From assembly GCA_963575745.1 (NCBI GenBank), contig CAUYUJ010008602.1, positions 229,866 to 262,365 of the forward strand: a stretch of DNA of 32,500 nucleotides, written 5' to 3'. The translations under genes and the position numbers were made by a program. The notes beneath the pieces are model-generated. The model did no database searches and had not been told where the DNA came from. It saw only the letters and a program-made list of their open reading frames with translations. Shown in pieces: positions 9,247 to 19,627 of this stretch. Each line of letters begins with the position of its first letter. The first letter of the stretch is position 1. Source of the stretch: Prorocentrum cordatum (Eukaryota; Sar; Dinophyceae; Prorocentrales; Prorocentraceae).

Positions 9247-9417
9247 GTTTGGGGGTCAATCGATTCTGCGGTCTGTCTCCGATTCGAAGGCTTGGGGACG
9301 TCGCCGCCTTGCTGCACCCGCCGGGGGGGCCCAGCCGCGCACGGTTCTACAGCCAAGGGCGCTGACACGAGGACCGCTTTGAGCTCTGGAGGTGCTTTGG
9401 TTTTCGGGCCCCTCATC

Positions 9418-9569
9418 TAGGGGGCCACGTGCGAACCCCACCCCTTCCCCCCACGATTTCATTTGGAGGGTGGGGCTCACTTCGCTCGGGAGCTCCCGAG
9501 CGAAGTGAGCCCCGCCCTCCCCCTCAGAAATCGTGGGGGGGCAGGGGTGGGGTTCGCACGCGGCCCCCA
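9418..9569. mobile_element. Family 4 foldback, long form with nested palindrome
   Basis: Outer arms (9418-9459 and 9528-9569) match the 9163-9246 element (TAGGGGGCCAC.TGCGAACCC). Nested inside is a second palindrome with arms 9465-9492 and 9493-9520. It has one mismatch and no spacer, centred on GGGAG|CTCCC. The whole 152 bp can fold on itself. Confidence 0.92.
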
Positions 9570-10118
9570 TCCGGGGCCCGGAGCCTGCTCTTGGCCGAGG
9601 CTCGCCGTGGCCAGGGAAGCCCCAGCCCTTCCCTCTGGAGGCACGACGGCCACGGGGAGCCGGGCGGGGCCTCGCCGCCCGGGCTCCCTGGAAGCTACGA
9701 GGCGCGGGCTCGGGGCGCTCCAAAAGGGGGCTCCGCCTCCGGGCGTCGAGGGAGCTTCGCGCGTCGGAGGAGCTGGCACAGTCCACCCGCGTAGTCAGGC
9801 TGGGCGCATTCCCAAGGGTACCCTTGCATCCTGGCCCCCTCGGCCCATCCTTAGCGGCTTTCGCCAGCCAGCTTCGTTCGCCAGACGTTCATGTGGCCCT
9901 CCAGGGCCCCTGCGCCCTAACCGCGCACCCTTGTGATACGGGTCGACTGTAGTTATTTCTTCCTCGGCGGAGGGCGGCGGAAGTCAGACGGGGGGCGGCT
10001 CCGCTGGCGGAGGCCCGCGGATCCCAGACCCGCCCCTCGAGTCCTGAGAAAGTCGGGACGAGAGGTTCTTGGCCATGTTCGGCCTTTGGGGGCCTTCACT
10101 CGAAGAAGAGAAAAGCCC
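9570..10118. other. GC-rich stretch without recognisable gene
   Basis: Long frames are open on both strands, but the peptides are Arg/Ala/Pro/Gly-rich composition products, and the frames run directly into the foldback elements on either side. I see no domain, repeat array or splice signal that would support a gene. Confidence 0.5.
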
Positions 10119-10287
10119 TAAGCATAAACTGTTCGCGCTCCGCGCGGATTTCTTGGATCCGCGCTGGGCCCTCCCCCCCCCCAGACGGCGCCTCCGGCGC
10201 CGCCCCTGGCGCGCTCCGCGCGACAGGGAGGGGGGCTCCAGCGCTGATCCAAGAAATCCGCGCGGAGCGCCAAAAGTTTATGCTTAT
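10119..10287. mobile_element. Family 5 foldback element, ~70-bp arms
   Basis: The left arm from TAAGCATAAACT through GCGCTCCGCGCGGATTTC to the C-run is mirrored by the right arm ending AGTTTATGCTTA, with a few mismatches. The centre holds a smaller perfect palindrome GGCGCCTCCGGCGCC. It has no coding capacity. Only one copy occurs in the window. Confidence 0.85.
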
Positions 10288-10783
10288 GGCGTTTTTGTTT
10301 ATTTGCCGGGCCTCTGGGCCGTCAGAAAACGACTCGGGAGGAAAGGCTGGTCCCGGGGAAGGGGTCCAGACTTCTGGGGGACGTCATGGAAAAAGTCATG
10401 ACGTCGGGGGTCTGGGAAGGCCGGCGGAAGTTGGTGGAAGCAAGCGTCAGCCCTCCAAGAGATGCCAATGTTCTTGCAGCCCGCCAACCGTCGCCACTTC
10501 CCTGCGCCCTAAGAGGGTCCGACGGACTCGGGCTTGGAATTTCTCTCCTGGGGGGGGGAGGCGCCCGCGAACGTGGCGGCACCCTGCGAATATCTTATGC
10601 GCGCACGGAGCGACCCATGGAAGAGGCAAAGAATTGGGCAACACCGTGAAAGCGCTGTTGCATAATTGAGGCATCAAGAAACCATTCGTCATCATCTCGT
10701 ATCGCTCCTCCTCGCCCTGGATATGCCATTATGTGTAGTTTTTGTCCTCTGCCGTCTTCCTTTCTCCCTCTCACAAGCTCTGC

Positions 10784-10872
10784 CCTTCTCCTCCTCCTCC
10801 TCCTCCTCCGCCTCTTCCTCCTCCTCATCCTCCTCCTCCTCATCCTCCTCCTCCCCGTCATCGTCGTCGTCG
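10784..10872 (+). repeat. (TCC)n / (GTC)n imperfect microsatellite
   Basis: CTCCTCCTC with CAT interruptions passes into GTCGTCGTCG. The surrounding 10288-11162 interval shows no other recognisable feature, except that it ends at a candidate splice acceptor for the Ser/Thr-rich exon. Confidence 0.85.
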
Positions 10873-11162
10873 CCATGGCTTCCTTTCCCCTCTGATTCCT
10901 CTTCTTTGGCGTTGCCTCAACTGGGCCCCGTTGGGCGTGCATGTCGCGGCTTCCTACACAGCTGTTGCATTTCATCGCACGTTGCTCTGATCATCCGCGT
11001 TCTGAATAGACACGTTGATGTGGTCAATTGCTACAGATTGGTTGGGCACGTCCTTGGGTAGTCTATGCTGATTTTATGCACAAGTCTGGACTCGGGATTT
11101 TTTCTGAAGTAATCGCAAATATGTGGAGCACATGTATGTAAGCATGTCTTGCACTCGCGCAG

Positions 11163-11720
11163 GACGGCACGACCTGCGCGACATCCACTGACACCTCCTC
11201 CACCAACAGTGTGACCAGCAGCACAGATTCAACGATGTCCACGTTGAGCATGACGTCTGCGACGTACACAACCTCCGTCTCCACCGCCACCTCAAGCACG
11301 AGCGAGTCCACTATTACTGCGACCAGCAATACTACAGTGAGCAGCGTCACAGGTACATCGAGCTCCACGTTGAGCATGACGTCTGTGACGTCCACGACAT
11401 CCGTCTCCACCGCCACGTCAAGCATCAGCGTGTCCACTCTTACTTCGACGAGTAATACAACTTTGAGTGACACCGCTACAACGAGCTCCTCGTTGAGCAT
11501 GACGTCGACGTCCACAACATCCATGTCCACCGCCACCTCAAGCACCAGCGTGTCTACTCTTACTGTAACTAGCAGAACTACTGTCAGCAGCAACACAGAC
11601 ACAACGAGCTCCACGTTGAGCATGACGTCTGCGACGTCCACAACCTCCGCCTCCACCGCCACCTCAAGCACCGGCGTGTCCATTATCCAGTTGCCTGCGG
11701 CAAGTCCCGCCACCGTGCCA
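11163..11720 (+). CDS. Ser/Thr-rich mucin-like repeat exon
   Basis: In the frame starting at 11163 (just after a CGCGCAG acceptor-like site) about 185 codons are almost all Ser and Thr. They form four tandem units of 41-42 residues, with the anchor TGAGCATGACGTC at 11245, 11371, 11494 and 11617 (steps 126, 123, 123 bp, all multiples of three). A typical unit reads TLSMTSATSTTSASTATSST. Such sequence is typical of heavily O-glycosylated surface or secreted proteins; that role is inference. The first in-frame ATG is internal (11235), so the true N-terminus lies in an upstream exon I could not find. The 3' boundary is uncertain, perhaps near CCATTATCCAG or the AG|GTCTCC at about 11741. A related protein is encoded at 26.8 kb on the same strand. 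Confidence 0.7.
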
Positions 11721-11799
11721 GCCCAGCATGATTGGCAGGTCTCCTTCGAGGGGACACCGGAGGAGCGTAGTGAATGTTCGTTGGAATCTCGTGGGAGGC

Positions 11800-12300
11800 C
11801 TCTTGGGGGACTCTTGGGGGCAGTTTTGAGTCCCCTTGGGGGCCGTTTTGGGGCCCATTGTATTCGATTCGTGTTCCCTCTCTGGGGCCCCTTTCGGGGC
11901 CGTCTTGGGGCCCTCTTGGGCCGTTATGGGCATCTCTTTGGCCGTCGTGGGGCGCTCGTAGGCGGCCTTGGGACCCTCTTGGAGGCCTCGTGGGCTTCCC
12001 GGGGTGGTCTTGGGGGCCCTTCCTGGAGCGTCGGGAAGCCGAAACGACGAGAGAACACCCAATTCTGTCAAAAACGAAAAGAAAATCAATGATTCTGCCT
12101 TCGGGGACCCCCTTGAGGGACCTGATGGAGGCCTCTTGGGGCGCCTTGGAGGCCTCTTGCGCCATCTTGAGGCTTTCTCGGGCGTCTTCGATCGTCCCGC
12201 GACTCGGGGCCCTCTTGGACCGTCTTGGGGGCCTCCTGAGCCGTGATGGAAGCATTGGAGAGCCCCTGGGAGGCGCCATGGCCGCCCGGGGACCCCCGTG
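11800..12300 (+). repeat. Phased CTTGGGGCC-type array with AT-rich core
   Basis: Degenerate units such as CTTGGGGGCCGT and CTTGGAGGCCT follow one another every 10-12 bp. At about 12031-12102 they are broken by an AT-rich core containing GTCAAAAACGAAAAG and AATCAATGATTC. The same arrangement recurs at 12616-13118 (tandem copy) and at 24660-25345 (dispersed copy). On this reading it is intronic to the mucin-like gene. The 240-codon open frames on both strands are due to the lack of AT-rich stop codons. Confidence 0.85.
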
Positions 12301-12411
12301 AGCATGGGCGATGCACGTAGCACTACGCGACCCAGAGGGGTGGGGCCACCTGAGCAGATTACAAACACCCTACCACACAGCAATTCTAGCACGCTTCAAC
12401 GTGCCAGGGGG

Positions 12412-12515
12412 CACGGCGTACAACGAGCTCCACGTTGAGCATGACGTCTGCGACGTCCACAACCTCCGCCTCCACCGCCACCTCAAGCACCGGCGTGTCC
12501 ATTATCCAGTTGCCT
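12412..12515 (+). CDS. Duplicated Ser/Thr-rich exon (copy 2)
   Basis: After the acceptor-like GTGCCAG the frame reads TTSSTLSMTSATSTTSASTA, nearly identical to the last unit of the exon at 11163-11720, and ends in the same SIIQLPA motif. It lies at the start of the second 818-bp unit. If spliced, it would add one mucin repeat per duplication. Exact boundaries are not determined. Confidence 0.5.
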
Positions 12516-13228
12516 GCGGCAAGTCCCGCCACCGTGCCAGCCCAGCATGATTGGCAGGTCTCCTTCGAGGGGACACCGGAGGAGCGTAGTGAATGTTCGT
12601 TGGAATCTCGTGGGAGGCCTCTTGGGGGACTCTTGGAGGCAGTTTTGAGTCCCCTTGGGGGCCGTTTTGGGGCCCATTGTATTCGATTCGTGTTCCCTCT
12701 CTGGGGCCCCTTTCGGGGCCGTCTTGGGGCCCTCTTGGGCCGTCATGGGCATCTCTTGGGCCGTCGTGGGGCGCTCGTAGGCGGCCTTGGGACCCTCTTG
12801 GAGGCCTCGTGGGCTTCCCGGGGTGGTCTTGGGGGCCCTTCCTGGAGCGTCGGGAAGCCGAAACGACGAGAACGCCCAATTCTGTCAAAAACGAAAAGAA
12901 AATCAATGATTCTGCCTTCGGGGACCCCCTCGAGGGACCTGTTGGAGGCCTCTTGGGGCGCCTTGGAGGCCTCTTGCGCCATCTTGAGGCTTTCTCGGGC
13001 GTCTTCGATCGTCCCGCGACTCGGGGCCCTCTTGGACCGTCTTGGGGGCCTCCTGAGCCGTCATGGAAGCATTGGAGAGCCCCTGGGAGGCGCCATGGCC
13101 GCCCGGGGACCCCCGTGAGCATGGGCGATGCACGTAGCACTACGCGACCCAGAGGGGTGGGGCCACCTGAGCAGATTACAAACACCCTACCACACAGCAA
13201 TTCTAGCACGCTTCAACGTGCCAGGGGG

Positions 13229-13345
13229 CACGGCGTACAACGAGCTCCACGTTGAGCATGACGTCTGCGACGTCCACAACCTCCGCCTCCACCGCCACCT
13301 CAAGCACAGGCGTGTCCATTATCCAGCTGCCTGCGGCAAACCCCG
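13229..13345 (+). CDS. Duplicated Ser/Thr-rich exon (copy 3)
   Basis: This is the third copy of the same coding piece. It differs by a few bases (CAGGCGTGTCC, CCAGCTGCC) and then diverges at AACCCCGCC into pyrimidine-rich, unrelated sequence. Loss of homology here marks the end of the tandem array. Whether this copy is spliced to anything downstream is unknown. Confidence 0.45.
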
Positions 13346-13429
13346 CCTTTAACACACCCTCCTTGTCCACAGCCTCGGCCTCTTCTTCCTTCCTCATTGC
13401 TCTTCCTCATATTTCCTCTCCGCCCTCCT

Positions 13430-13640
13430 CCCTCTTGGAGGCTTATCTGGAGGCTTCTCTTGGAGGCTTCTCTGGAATTTTCTCTTGAGCGCTGGGGACG
13501 TTTTAGGGGCCCACCCTTGGGGGTCGGCCCCCAGGGTGCTCTTGGAGACCTCTTGAGGGCCTCTTGGGCACATTGGAGGTGTATTGGGGTTATCTTGGGT
13601 GCTTCTCGGGAGCATGTTGGGAGTCTCTGGGGCCATGGGA
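13430..13640 (+). repeat. Phased CTTGGAGGC/CTTGGGGCC array, short
   Basis: GGAGGCTTCTCTTGGAGGCTTCTC and GCTCTTGGAGACCTCTTGAGGG show the same ~11-bp spacing of CTTGG as the larger arrays. No AT-rich core is present. Confidence 0.6.
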
Positions 13641-13696
13641 TGGAATATGCGGTGGGTTCATGCGGAGTTGGCGCGCCGGCGACGCCAGCGAAGGCG

Positions 13697-13812
13697 TTCA
13701 AGGTTGAATTCTGCGACGCGGAGGCACCGAGGACCGAGGGACACGGCAACGCCGCTGGACCCGACGGAATTCAACCTTGAACAGTCGGGGCCGCGATCGA
13801 TTCAAGGTTGAA
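13697..13812. repeat. Exact 15-bp inverted repeat plus a third copy
   Basis: TTCAAGGTTGAATTC (13697-13711) and its exact reverse complement (13767-13781) enclose 55 bp. TTCAAGGTTGAA recurs at 13801-13812. Downstream, 13875-13980 carries repeated CATCGCC/GATGCATCG motifs. Confidence 0.8.
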
Positions 13813-14159
13813 CGATCGACGCGATGTCTCTAGGCCTCTCAGATCGGGTCGGAGTAGATGGGGTCGGAGGATCGCGTCACATCGCCGATGCATCGCCGAT
13901 GCGGCTCGACGTGGAGCCCGATTTGCTTCACGTCGACGGCGCCGATGCACCGCCCACGTCGACGATGCATCGCCCATGTAATCATCGGAGTTGCGGCCCG
14001 ATCCTCCGGCCCCATCTGCCTACCCCGGCACCACCTAGGAGGCCTCGATTGGACTAGCCGACGCCGCACGAGACTGCCACTAAGGTGTGCAAGGTCGGTG
14101 GCGCACCAGCGCGCACGGGCGTGAGGCGGGCTCGGGCGGGCTCCCAGGACCGTGTCGGG

Positions 14160-14545
14160 CTCTCCCTCTGTGGCCCCTCTTGGGGCCCTTTTGAGGGCCT
14201 CTCGGGCCGTTTGGGGGGGCCCTCCTCCTCCTCCTCCTCCTCCTCCTCCTCCTCCTCCTCCTCCTCCTCCTCCTCCTCCTCCTCCTCCTCCTCCTCCTCT
14301 CTGGGACCGTCTCGAGGCCCTCGTGAGCCGTCTTGGAGCCCATAGGAGCTGTTTGGGCAGTTCTGGGACGGTATTGGAGCTGACTGGGCTGTCATGGGCT
14401 TCTAGAAGGCCGACATGCGAGCATGCCAAGATGCGTCAACAATCAAAGGGATGATTATACCTTGAGCCTCTTGAGGGTATAGTGGGCGCCCTCTTGTAGC
14501 CATCTCTGAGCGCGTTGGGAGCCTCTTGGGCCGTCCTGAAGTCGG
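14160..14545 (+). repeat. Phased array interrupted by (CTC)n
   Basis: CTTGGGGCCC, CTCGGGCCG and similar units before 14220 and after 14302 belong to the CTTGGGGCC family. Between them lies a near-pure 80-bp CTC run (14221-14301) that appears to have expanded inside the array. Confidence 0.75.
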
Positions 14546-14558
14546 TACGATCGACAGG

Positions 14559-14738
14559 GGTACGGAACGAATAGGGACGAAGACCGACAGCAGCCCTTGT
14601 CCATTTTGATCAGGGTTCGTTATTGTCGTCGCCGCGGACGCTGTCAAGTTTAGAATGCCTGCCTAGCGGCGGCCGCCGTCGGTTTGGGACAACGTTTGCT
14701 GCTGTGCGGCTGGTCATCGTACCCGTTCTTCCCGTGCC
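14559..14738. mobile_element. MITE family 2 copy 1
   Basis: The ends GGTACGGAACGAATAGGGAC and (inverted) GGCACGGGAAGAACGGGTAC form imperfect terminal inverted repeats of about 40 bp ending in ACAGCAG. Length (180 bp), ends and interior (TGTCCATTTTGATCAGG, GGCGGCCGCCG, TTTGGGACAA) correspond to the copy at 25551-25729. Confidence 0.8.
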
Positions 14739-14754
14739 TCTTTCTGGCGCCCCC

Positions 14755-15057
14755 CTCCTCCTGCGCCTCCTCCTCCGTTTCTTCCTCTTCCTCCTCCTCC
14801 TCCTCCTCCGCCTCCTCCTCCTCCTCCTCCTCCTCCTCCTCCTCCTCCTCCTCCTCCTCCTCCCCCTCCTCCCCCTCCTCCTCCTCCCCCTCCCCTCCTC
14901 CCCCTCCCCCTCCTCCCTCCTCCTCCTCCTCCTCCTCCTCCTCCTCCTCCCCCTCCTCCCCCTCCCCCCTCCTCCTCCTCCTCCTCCTCCTCCTCCTCCT
15001 CTCCTCCTCCTCCTCCTCCTCCTCCTCCTCCTCCTCCTCCTCCCCCTCCTCCCCCTC
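14755..15057 (+). repeat. (CTC)n polypyrimidine tract, ~300 bp
   Basis: This is the longest pyrimidine tract here: CTC arrays separated by CCCCTCC slips, uninterrupted by purines for most of its length. It ends directly at a short phased stretch (15058-15120: CATCTTGGGACCCTCTTGG). Homopolymer frames on both strands are artefacts. Confidence 0.95.
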
Positions 15058-15402
15058 GGGCCCATCTTGGGACCCTCTTGGCGCGTTTCAGAGCTCGTGG
15101 GGCCGTCTCTGGACGGGCTCGGGGCGTACTGCCGCCCTCTCGGGGCGGCCGCTGGTCGCCTCCGGGCCACGCGCGGGCCGAAGCAACAGATTGCCTGGGA
15201 GCAAGACCGGGGAGGCGACCATCGAAACATGGCGGGCACGTGCGATGAGAACTCGTGCGGTCGTGGATGCCTGCGAAGAAATCACCGCCGCCCCCTGCCT
15301 TCTGGCATCGCCCATGTGGCCGAGCGTTGCGGCCAGAGCTCTGCCAAGCTATCGGGCCCTGTGCTCCCCCAGCCGGTGTGGAAGATGCGGGGGAGGGGGC
15401 GG

Positions 15403-15458
15403 AAGAGGAGGAGGAGGAGGAGGAGGAGGAGGAGGAGGAGGAGGAGGAGGAGGAGGAG
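15403..15458. repeat. (GAG)n microsatellite
   Basis: This short array has the purine orientation on the + strand, opposite to the long (CTC)n tract 350 bp upstream. The flanks 15121-15402 and 15459-16050 contain nothing I recognise. Confidence 0.9.
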
Positions 15459-16057
15459 TGCCATTCTGGCCCCCTTGCGGCCGCATTCCCCACCACTCGC
15501 GGGCCGCGCGCGAGCGTCTGGCCCCACATGGCAGCTGCCACAGTCGCTGGGCGCAGGCGCGCCCCCCCAGGCGAGGCGACACCGCCCCGCTTTGCGGAGT
15601 CTCCGCCGACGGCGCGCATCGCAGGGGCACCGAGGCGCCGAGCCTGAGGGAGAGAAAGAGAGAAAACGAACAAAATAAACGAAAGGCTGATCGACTGCAT
15701 CTTCGACTCTCCAGTGCTGTTCAAAGGCTCATCACGGCAGCATGCCGCCGAAAGGGGCTGGTCGTCAGAATGATTGGCAGAAGGAATAGTGGTAGATGAA
15801 TAGTTGGCAAGCGTGGAACAGCAGGCCGTGGGTGAGAAGTCATGCAAGAGGTCGAGGAAGAGATCATGATGCAAGAAATCGCATGGAACGTGCCATGTCT
15901 AAGCATCGGGCAACATTGATCGAGGACATCACTGTTGCAACGATGGGCGAAACAAAATTCCACTGTATTTGCAGGTGGCCTCCCAGAGGGCAAGCCACAT
16001 ATCAAACTGTTCAAGTTAGATCTCAACAACCACATGCAGAAGCCGGCGGACGTGTGC

Positions 16058-16073
16058 AATCTATATATATATG

Positions 16074-16109
<36 letters not shown>

Positions 16110-16112
16110 CGA
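16058..16112. repeat. (TA)n microsatellite
   Basis: TATATATA with ATGTAT and ATACAT interruptions. It sits at the 5' side of the decayed retrotransposon region. Confidence 0.9.
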
Positions 16113-16439
16113 AGGACATTGAGCATATAGACGTACAGCTCCTGAGTATGATGCAATGACGAAGGAAGCGGCATGGTCTCGAACTGGAACTTAGTCATCA
16201 TAGGACAAAGTTGGTCGTACGTCTGGAAACGGCCGAAGAAGACATGGATGAATAATTTGAGGACATTGGGTTTGACGTGGACGATGAGAAGGACGATGTT
16301 GAACTGAATGTAAGGAAGAATACGTGACCGACACCGCCAGAGCCACCAAGCAGAGAGGGACGCAATGCTGCAGTCGAACAGATATCCCCGCAGAACATCG
16401 GTGATCACAAGATGAAGTTGATACTGTAGCTGATGCATA

Positions 16440-18530
16440 AGTTAGCGGAAGCGGCATCGAGCCAGACGCATCAGAACATGGCAATGCAGGAGCAGATGCC
16501 AGAGCAGCTGGTGCTGCCAGAGCACATGCACTTGGCATGTGTACACGCAACCTATGCAACACACGACGGATTGATGAGCAGGAGAAGAAGACGATCGCAG
16601 AGGGGAAATAAGGCGGCAGAAGAGAACAATCGGAAGCCCAGAGAGGCACAGAACTGGCAAGAGTGGAGCGCGAAAGACAAGCTGCACACATACAGAAAGA
16701 GCAAGCAACCCAGAAGGCCCAGGAGGACATTAACAATAATTTTGAGAAGTTAGCAGAGCGGACGCCTGCAGGGCCGCAGCCTCGATTTTTCCACCCCGAT
16801 GCGCAGCTGCATTTCTCATTGGGAACGCGGGCAGACACGCGACCGACCTCGATGGCAGGATCTCAGATGGAACCGCCGCCGTCGCCGATGGAGGCGCCAT
16901 CCATTATCGAAGGCGCCATCAAAGCAGTTGAAGTTATTCGGCAACGCTGTTTAATATGAAGATGAAGTTGGCCGAGCTCCGCGGGCGGCAGCAGGAGAGG
17001 CGAGTTTTTAGGAGCCGATGCGAAGCACGGGTCCGCATCGACCACCAGCGGAGAAGCACGAACAGGTAGCCGAGGAGGGGCAGGATGAGATCGACGCGGA
17101 GGCGCCAGACGCGATGCACCGCGCACAACATGAATTTACATTCCGCCACGGAGCCGATTCGACCCAAGTTAGAACGTCGCAAGAAGAGGCCATCGACAGT
17201 TTCGTCCGGGAGAAGTTTAAGTCGGAACCGACTGCCACAGGAGGGCCGCGCGCGCGCGAGATGACGGCGGCAATGAAAGGTGGACGAGCAGAAGAGGGAG
17301 GGCGCGAAGGTAGAGGACCTCGGAAAGCGATGGGCGCATGTGGGAGGGGATCTTCAACGCCATCGGCGGCGCCATTGTCGCAGGTATCTACGATTACGCC
17401 GACGGCGCAGCTTCAGCAGCCCTCGACCCACGGACCAGCGCCACCATCGGACAGCGGAAATGATTTGCAAGGAGCCACCAGCAAGGGCGCGAATGGGCCA
17501 GGCAGAGGGAGGCGGCGGTTCTGAGCGCCCGGCGGACCGCGCGCGCGCGCCATCGCAGAGGCGGTCGACGGGGGGGCAGGCAATGAGGGGGCACAAAGGT
17601 GGCAGACAAGCTGGCGTAGAGAGGCGCTTTTGTTCGCCAGAACAGAGGCGCGCGCCGAATTCAACGCCGCACTTCCTCTGCGAGGAGACTGGGGGGTCCG
17701 AGGTCAGGCAATGCAGTTGCGCCGACCTTGCGTTGAAGTTTTTCGGCCAAGAGTGCCCGTCTTACAGCGGTGGGAGAGCGCGACGCTCGAGGGGTGAATT
17801 GCGGGTCATCTACGCCGAGGCAGCAGGAACACGCCGCTCATGGCGGCGACCCCCGCGCCCCCTTGGATGGTTTTCATAGAGAATGAAAAGGCAAGAGCTA
17901 CCTGGTCGGCGCGCGGGGGCCGCGCAGTCAGGGGTCACCCTCAACTCAGTCGAGCTGAACGCAGCGAAGGTGGTGGACCCGGCCGCCATGGGCCAGTGGG
18001 CGGAGAAGGACAGGGAGCGAGAGGCCCGAGGGGTCAGCCAAGGCGTGAGTTAGTCATGCCAGGACAATCTCACACGCGAGCGTCTAGACGACAGAGGATG
18101 GGGCTACGATGGGATAGTCGCCATTCCGATCTCGCCGACCTGGAGCAAATGCGCTGCAACGCGGCGCCGCCGAGGGTGGGCCACATACACGCGGATGGCT
18201 CGCGCGAGGAAGCCGCCCCTGCCTGCGACAGGTGGGCCGCGGCGGCCAGCTCCTTTGGCGGCGAAGCTTTTTTCTTGCCGCGGGCACCTAACATCTGAAG
18301 CGAGTTGGAAGCTCGCAAAGCGCGAAGCAGTGGGGTCACATGGACAGCGAGACCTGGGAGACGATGGCCACGACATGCGCGCGGCATTATATCTAGGAGA
18401 ATCGAAGACGACGGGATATAACGTGGACGATAACACGGGGCTCCGATACCACATTTGGCGTGGTACAACGCGTACATGGATGCGAACTTATTGGGCAGCT
18501 AGCTGCGCGCATGGCGGAACTGGCGGGTGA
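16440..18530 (+). pseudogene. Upstream (ORF1-like or 5' ORF2) region of the LINE, unassigned
   Basis: Frame 1 between 16612 and 16957 is rich in Glu, Gln, Arg and Ala (RVERERQAAHIQKEQATQKA, then INNNFEKLAERTPAGPQP) and would form a coiled coil. A TAA at 16609 separates it from an upstream acidic/Arg-rich piece in the same frame. A further charged frame (17018-17524) follows. None matches a domain I can name. I place it with the LINE because it lies immediately upstream on the same strand and shows the same type of decay. It could also be an unrelated gene relic. Confidence 0.35.
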
Positions 18531-18820
18531 CTTCGCGGGCGAATCTGACGGCCGATGTCAGCGCCCCGCCGGGGCAGCTCGCGAAGGAGACCAGACGCCA
18601 GGAGGGTGCGCAGTGGACATGGATACGCGCGGATGGACGCGATGAGAAGGCTTGCCCCCAGATCGACGACTCCGGTCTCGTCTGCCAACGCGACGAGCAA
18701 AACGTCAGCGCGGCAAGCTGGGGGGGCTGGGAAGCGACAAATGGTCAAATGCGCGGCAATTGCGGGGGCAGCGAGAACGAATCCCGGTCGAAGAAAGCGA
18801 TGGTTGCGCCATTCTATTTC

Positions 18821-19450
18821 ACAGCTGCCAGTTACAACGCCGCGTCGTTCACCGAAGCGAAATTTAACAAGTTGAATCATCGACAAAGGATGGCCGAGAA
18901 GAAGAGGGCACAAAAGTTTAGATTGCAGTTTTTTGGAACGCCAGCTCCTCTTCATCGGACTGCAGGAGGCCAGGGGGGATGAAGGGCAGCAGTGGGCGGG
19001 CGAGTATATTGCGCTACGTTCCGGCGCAAATCAAGGCGTCCGCGGGCGCGCGTCACTCGTTGCAACGAATGCGGGGCGTGCGCTGACGGAGACAAGGAGA
19101 TGTCATTTCCCGGAGGGGAACTCGAGGGTCCTCGCGGGGGGCCGGGCGAGATCGCGGGCGGGAGTAAATTCGCCACGCCTGAACGCGGCGATAGCCGCAT
19201 TGCAGACTCCACAGACGCAGCCGAGCGGAGGAAAAGAAAAAATGGCGGGCGAAAAACGCAAACTGAGTGATGGAGCAGCATTCTGCAGGTCTAATTCCTT
19301 GGAGCGCACATGCGAGGTTGGATGGGCCAGTGGGCGCGCTGCCTGTCGCGGGGGCTGAACCACCATGCAGTGAGACGGGCGAGAATGGAGAACAAGTGGT
19401 CAAGTTTGCGGACAAGAGCCAGACATACATATTATACCTCAGTGGAGAAT
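18821..19450 (+). pseudogene. LINE endonuclease (EEP / apurinic-type) N-terminal part
   Basis: The segment starts in frame 2 with TAASYNAASF (the Asn-containing first strand of the fold). It passes a Lys/Arg-rich helix and shifts by one frame at a T6 run (18929-18934). It then reads LLFIGLQEARGDEGQQWAGEY in frame 3. LQEAR is the metal-binding Glu motif of the exonuclease-endonuclease-phosphatase superfamily; the following GEYIALRSGANQGVRG fits the next strands. The later catalytic blocks (Asn/Asp, SDH) are not recognisable. Such a domain would nick target DNA for target-primed reverse transcription. Confidence 0.65.
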
Positions 19451-19627
19451 CCTGATTGGCGGACTCGGACTCGACGGACGGCGTCGCCACCCAGTGGACT
19501 TCACTGGGCTGAGCGCAAAGTGGTGTCAATGCGCAACGGGCGCCTGGGCTGAGCGCCAAGTGGTGTCAATGCGCAACGGGCGCCAAGGCGGTTCCTGACC
19601 TGGACATTTGATTATCGGAAGTAGGCT

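Larger units (their letters stand above)
11604..13345 (+). repeat. 818-bp tandem unit: exon end plus intron-like sequence
   Basis: The anchor ACGAGCTCCACG occurs at 11604, 12423 and 13240 (offsets 819 and 817). Units 1 and 2 are nearly identical, differing by a few substitutions and a small indel near 12050/12867. The third copy ends about 105 bp in. Each unit starts with about 100 bp of the Ser/Thr coding repeat. It continues with a GC-rich phased array and an AT-rich core, and ends in an acceptor-like CAACGTGCCAG before the next coding piece. Confidence 0.95.

Noticed and set aside
8739-9365. 208-codon + strand frame
   Set aside because: It runs across the family-1 remnant and both arms of the 9163-9246 foldback, so it is not a conserved protein.
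11664-13209. Open frames of 175-242 codons on both strands across the 818-bp units
   Set aside because: GGCC-rich phased repeats lack stop triplets; both strands and several frames are open together, so openness carries no information.
14610-15874. Frames of 351, 371 and 386 codons around the 300-bp (CTC)n
   Set aside because: They consist mainly of poly-Leu, Ser, Pro, Gly, Arg or Glu from the microsatellite and are fused to unrelated flanks.
16191-16838. 215-codon minus-strand frame, Cys- and Ser-rich
   Set aside because: It is antisense to the coiled-coil-like + strand frame and has no domain.
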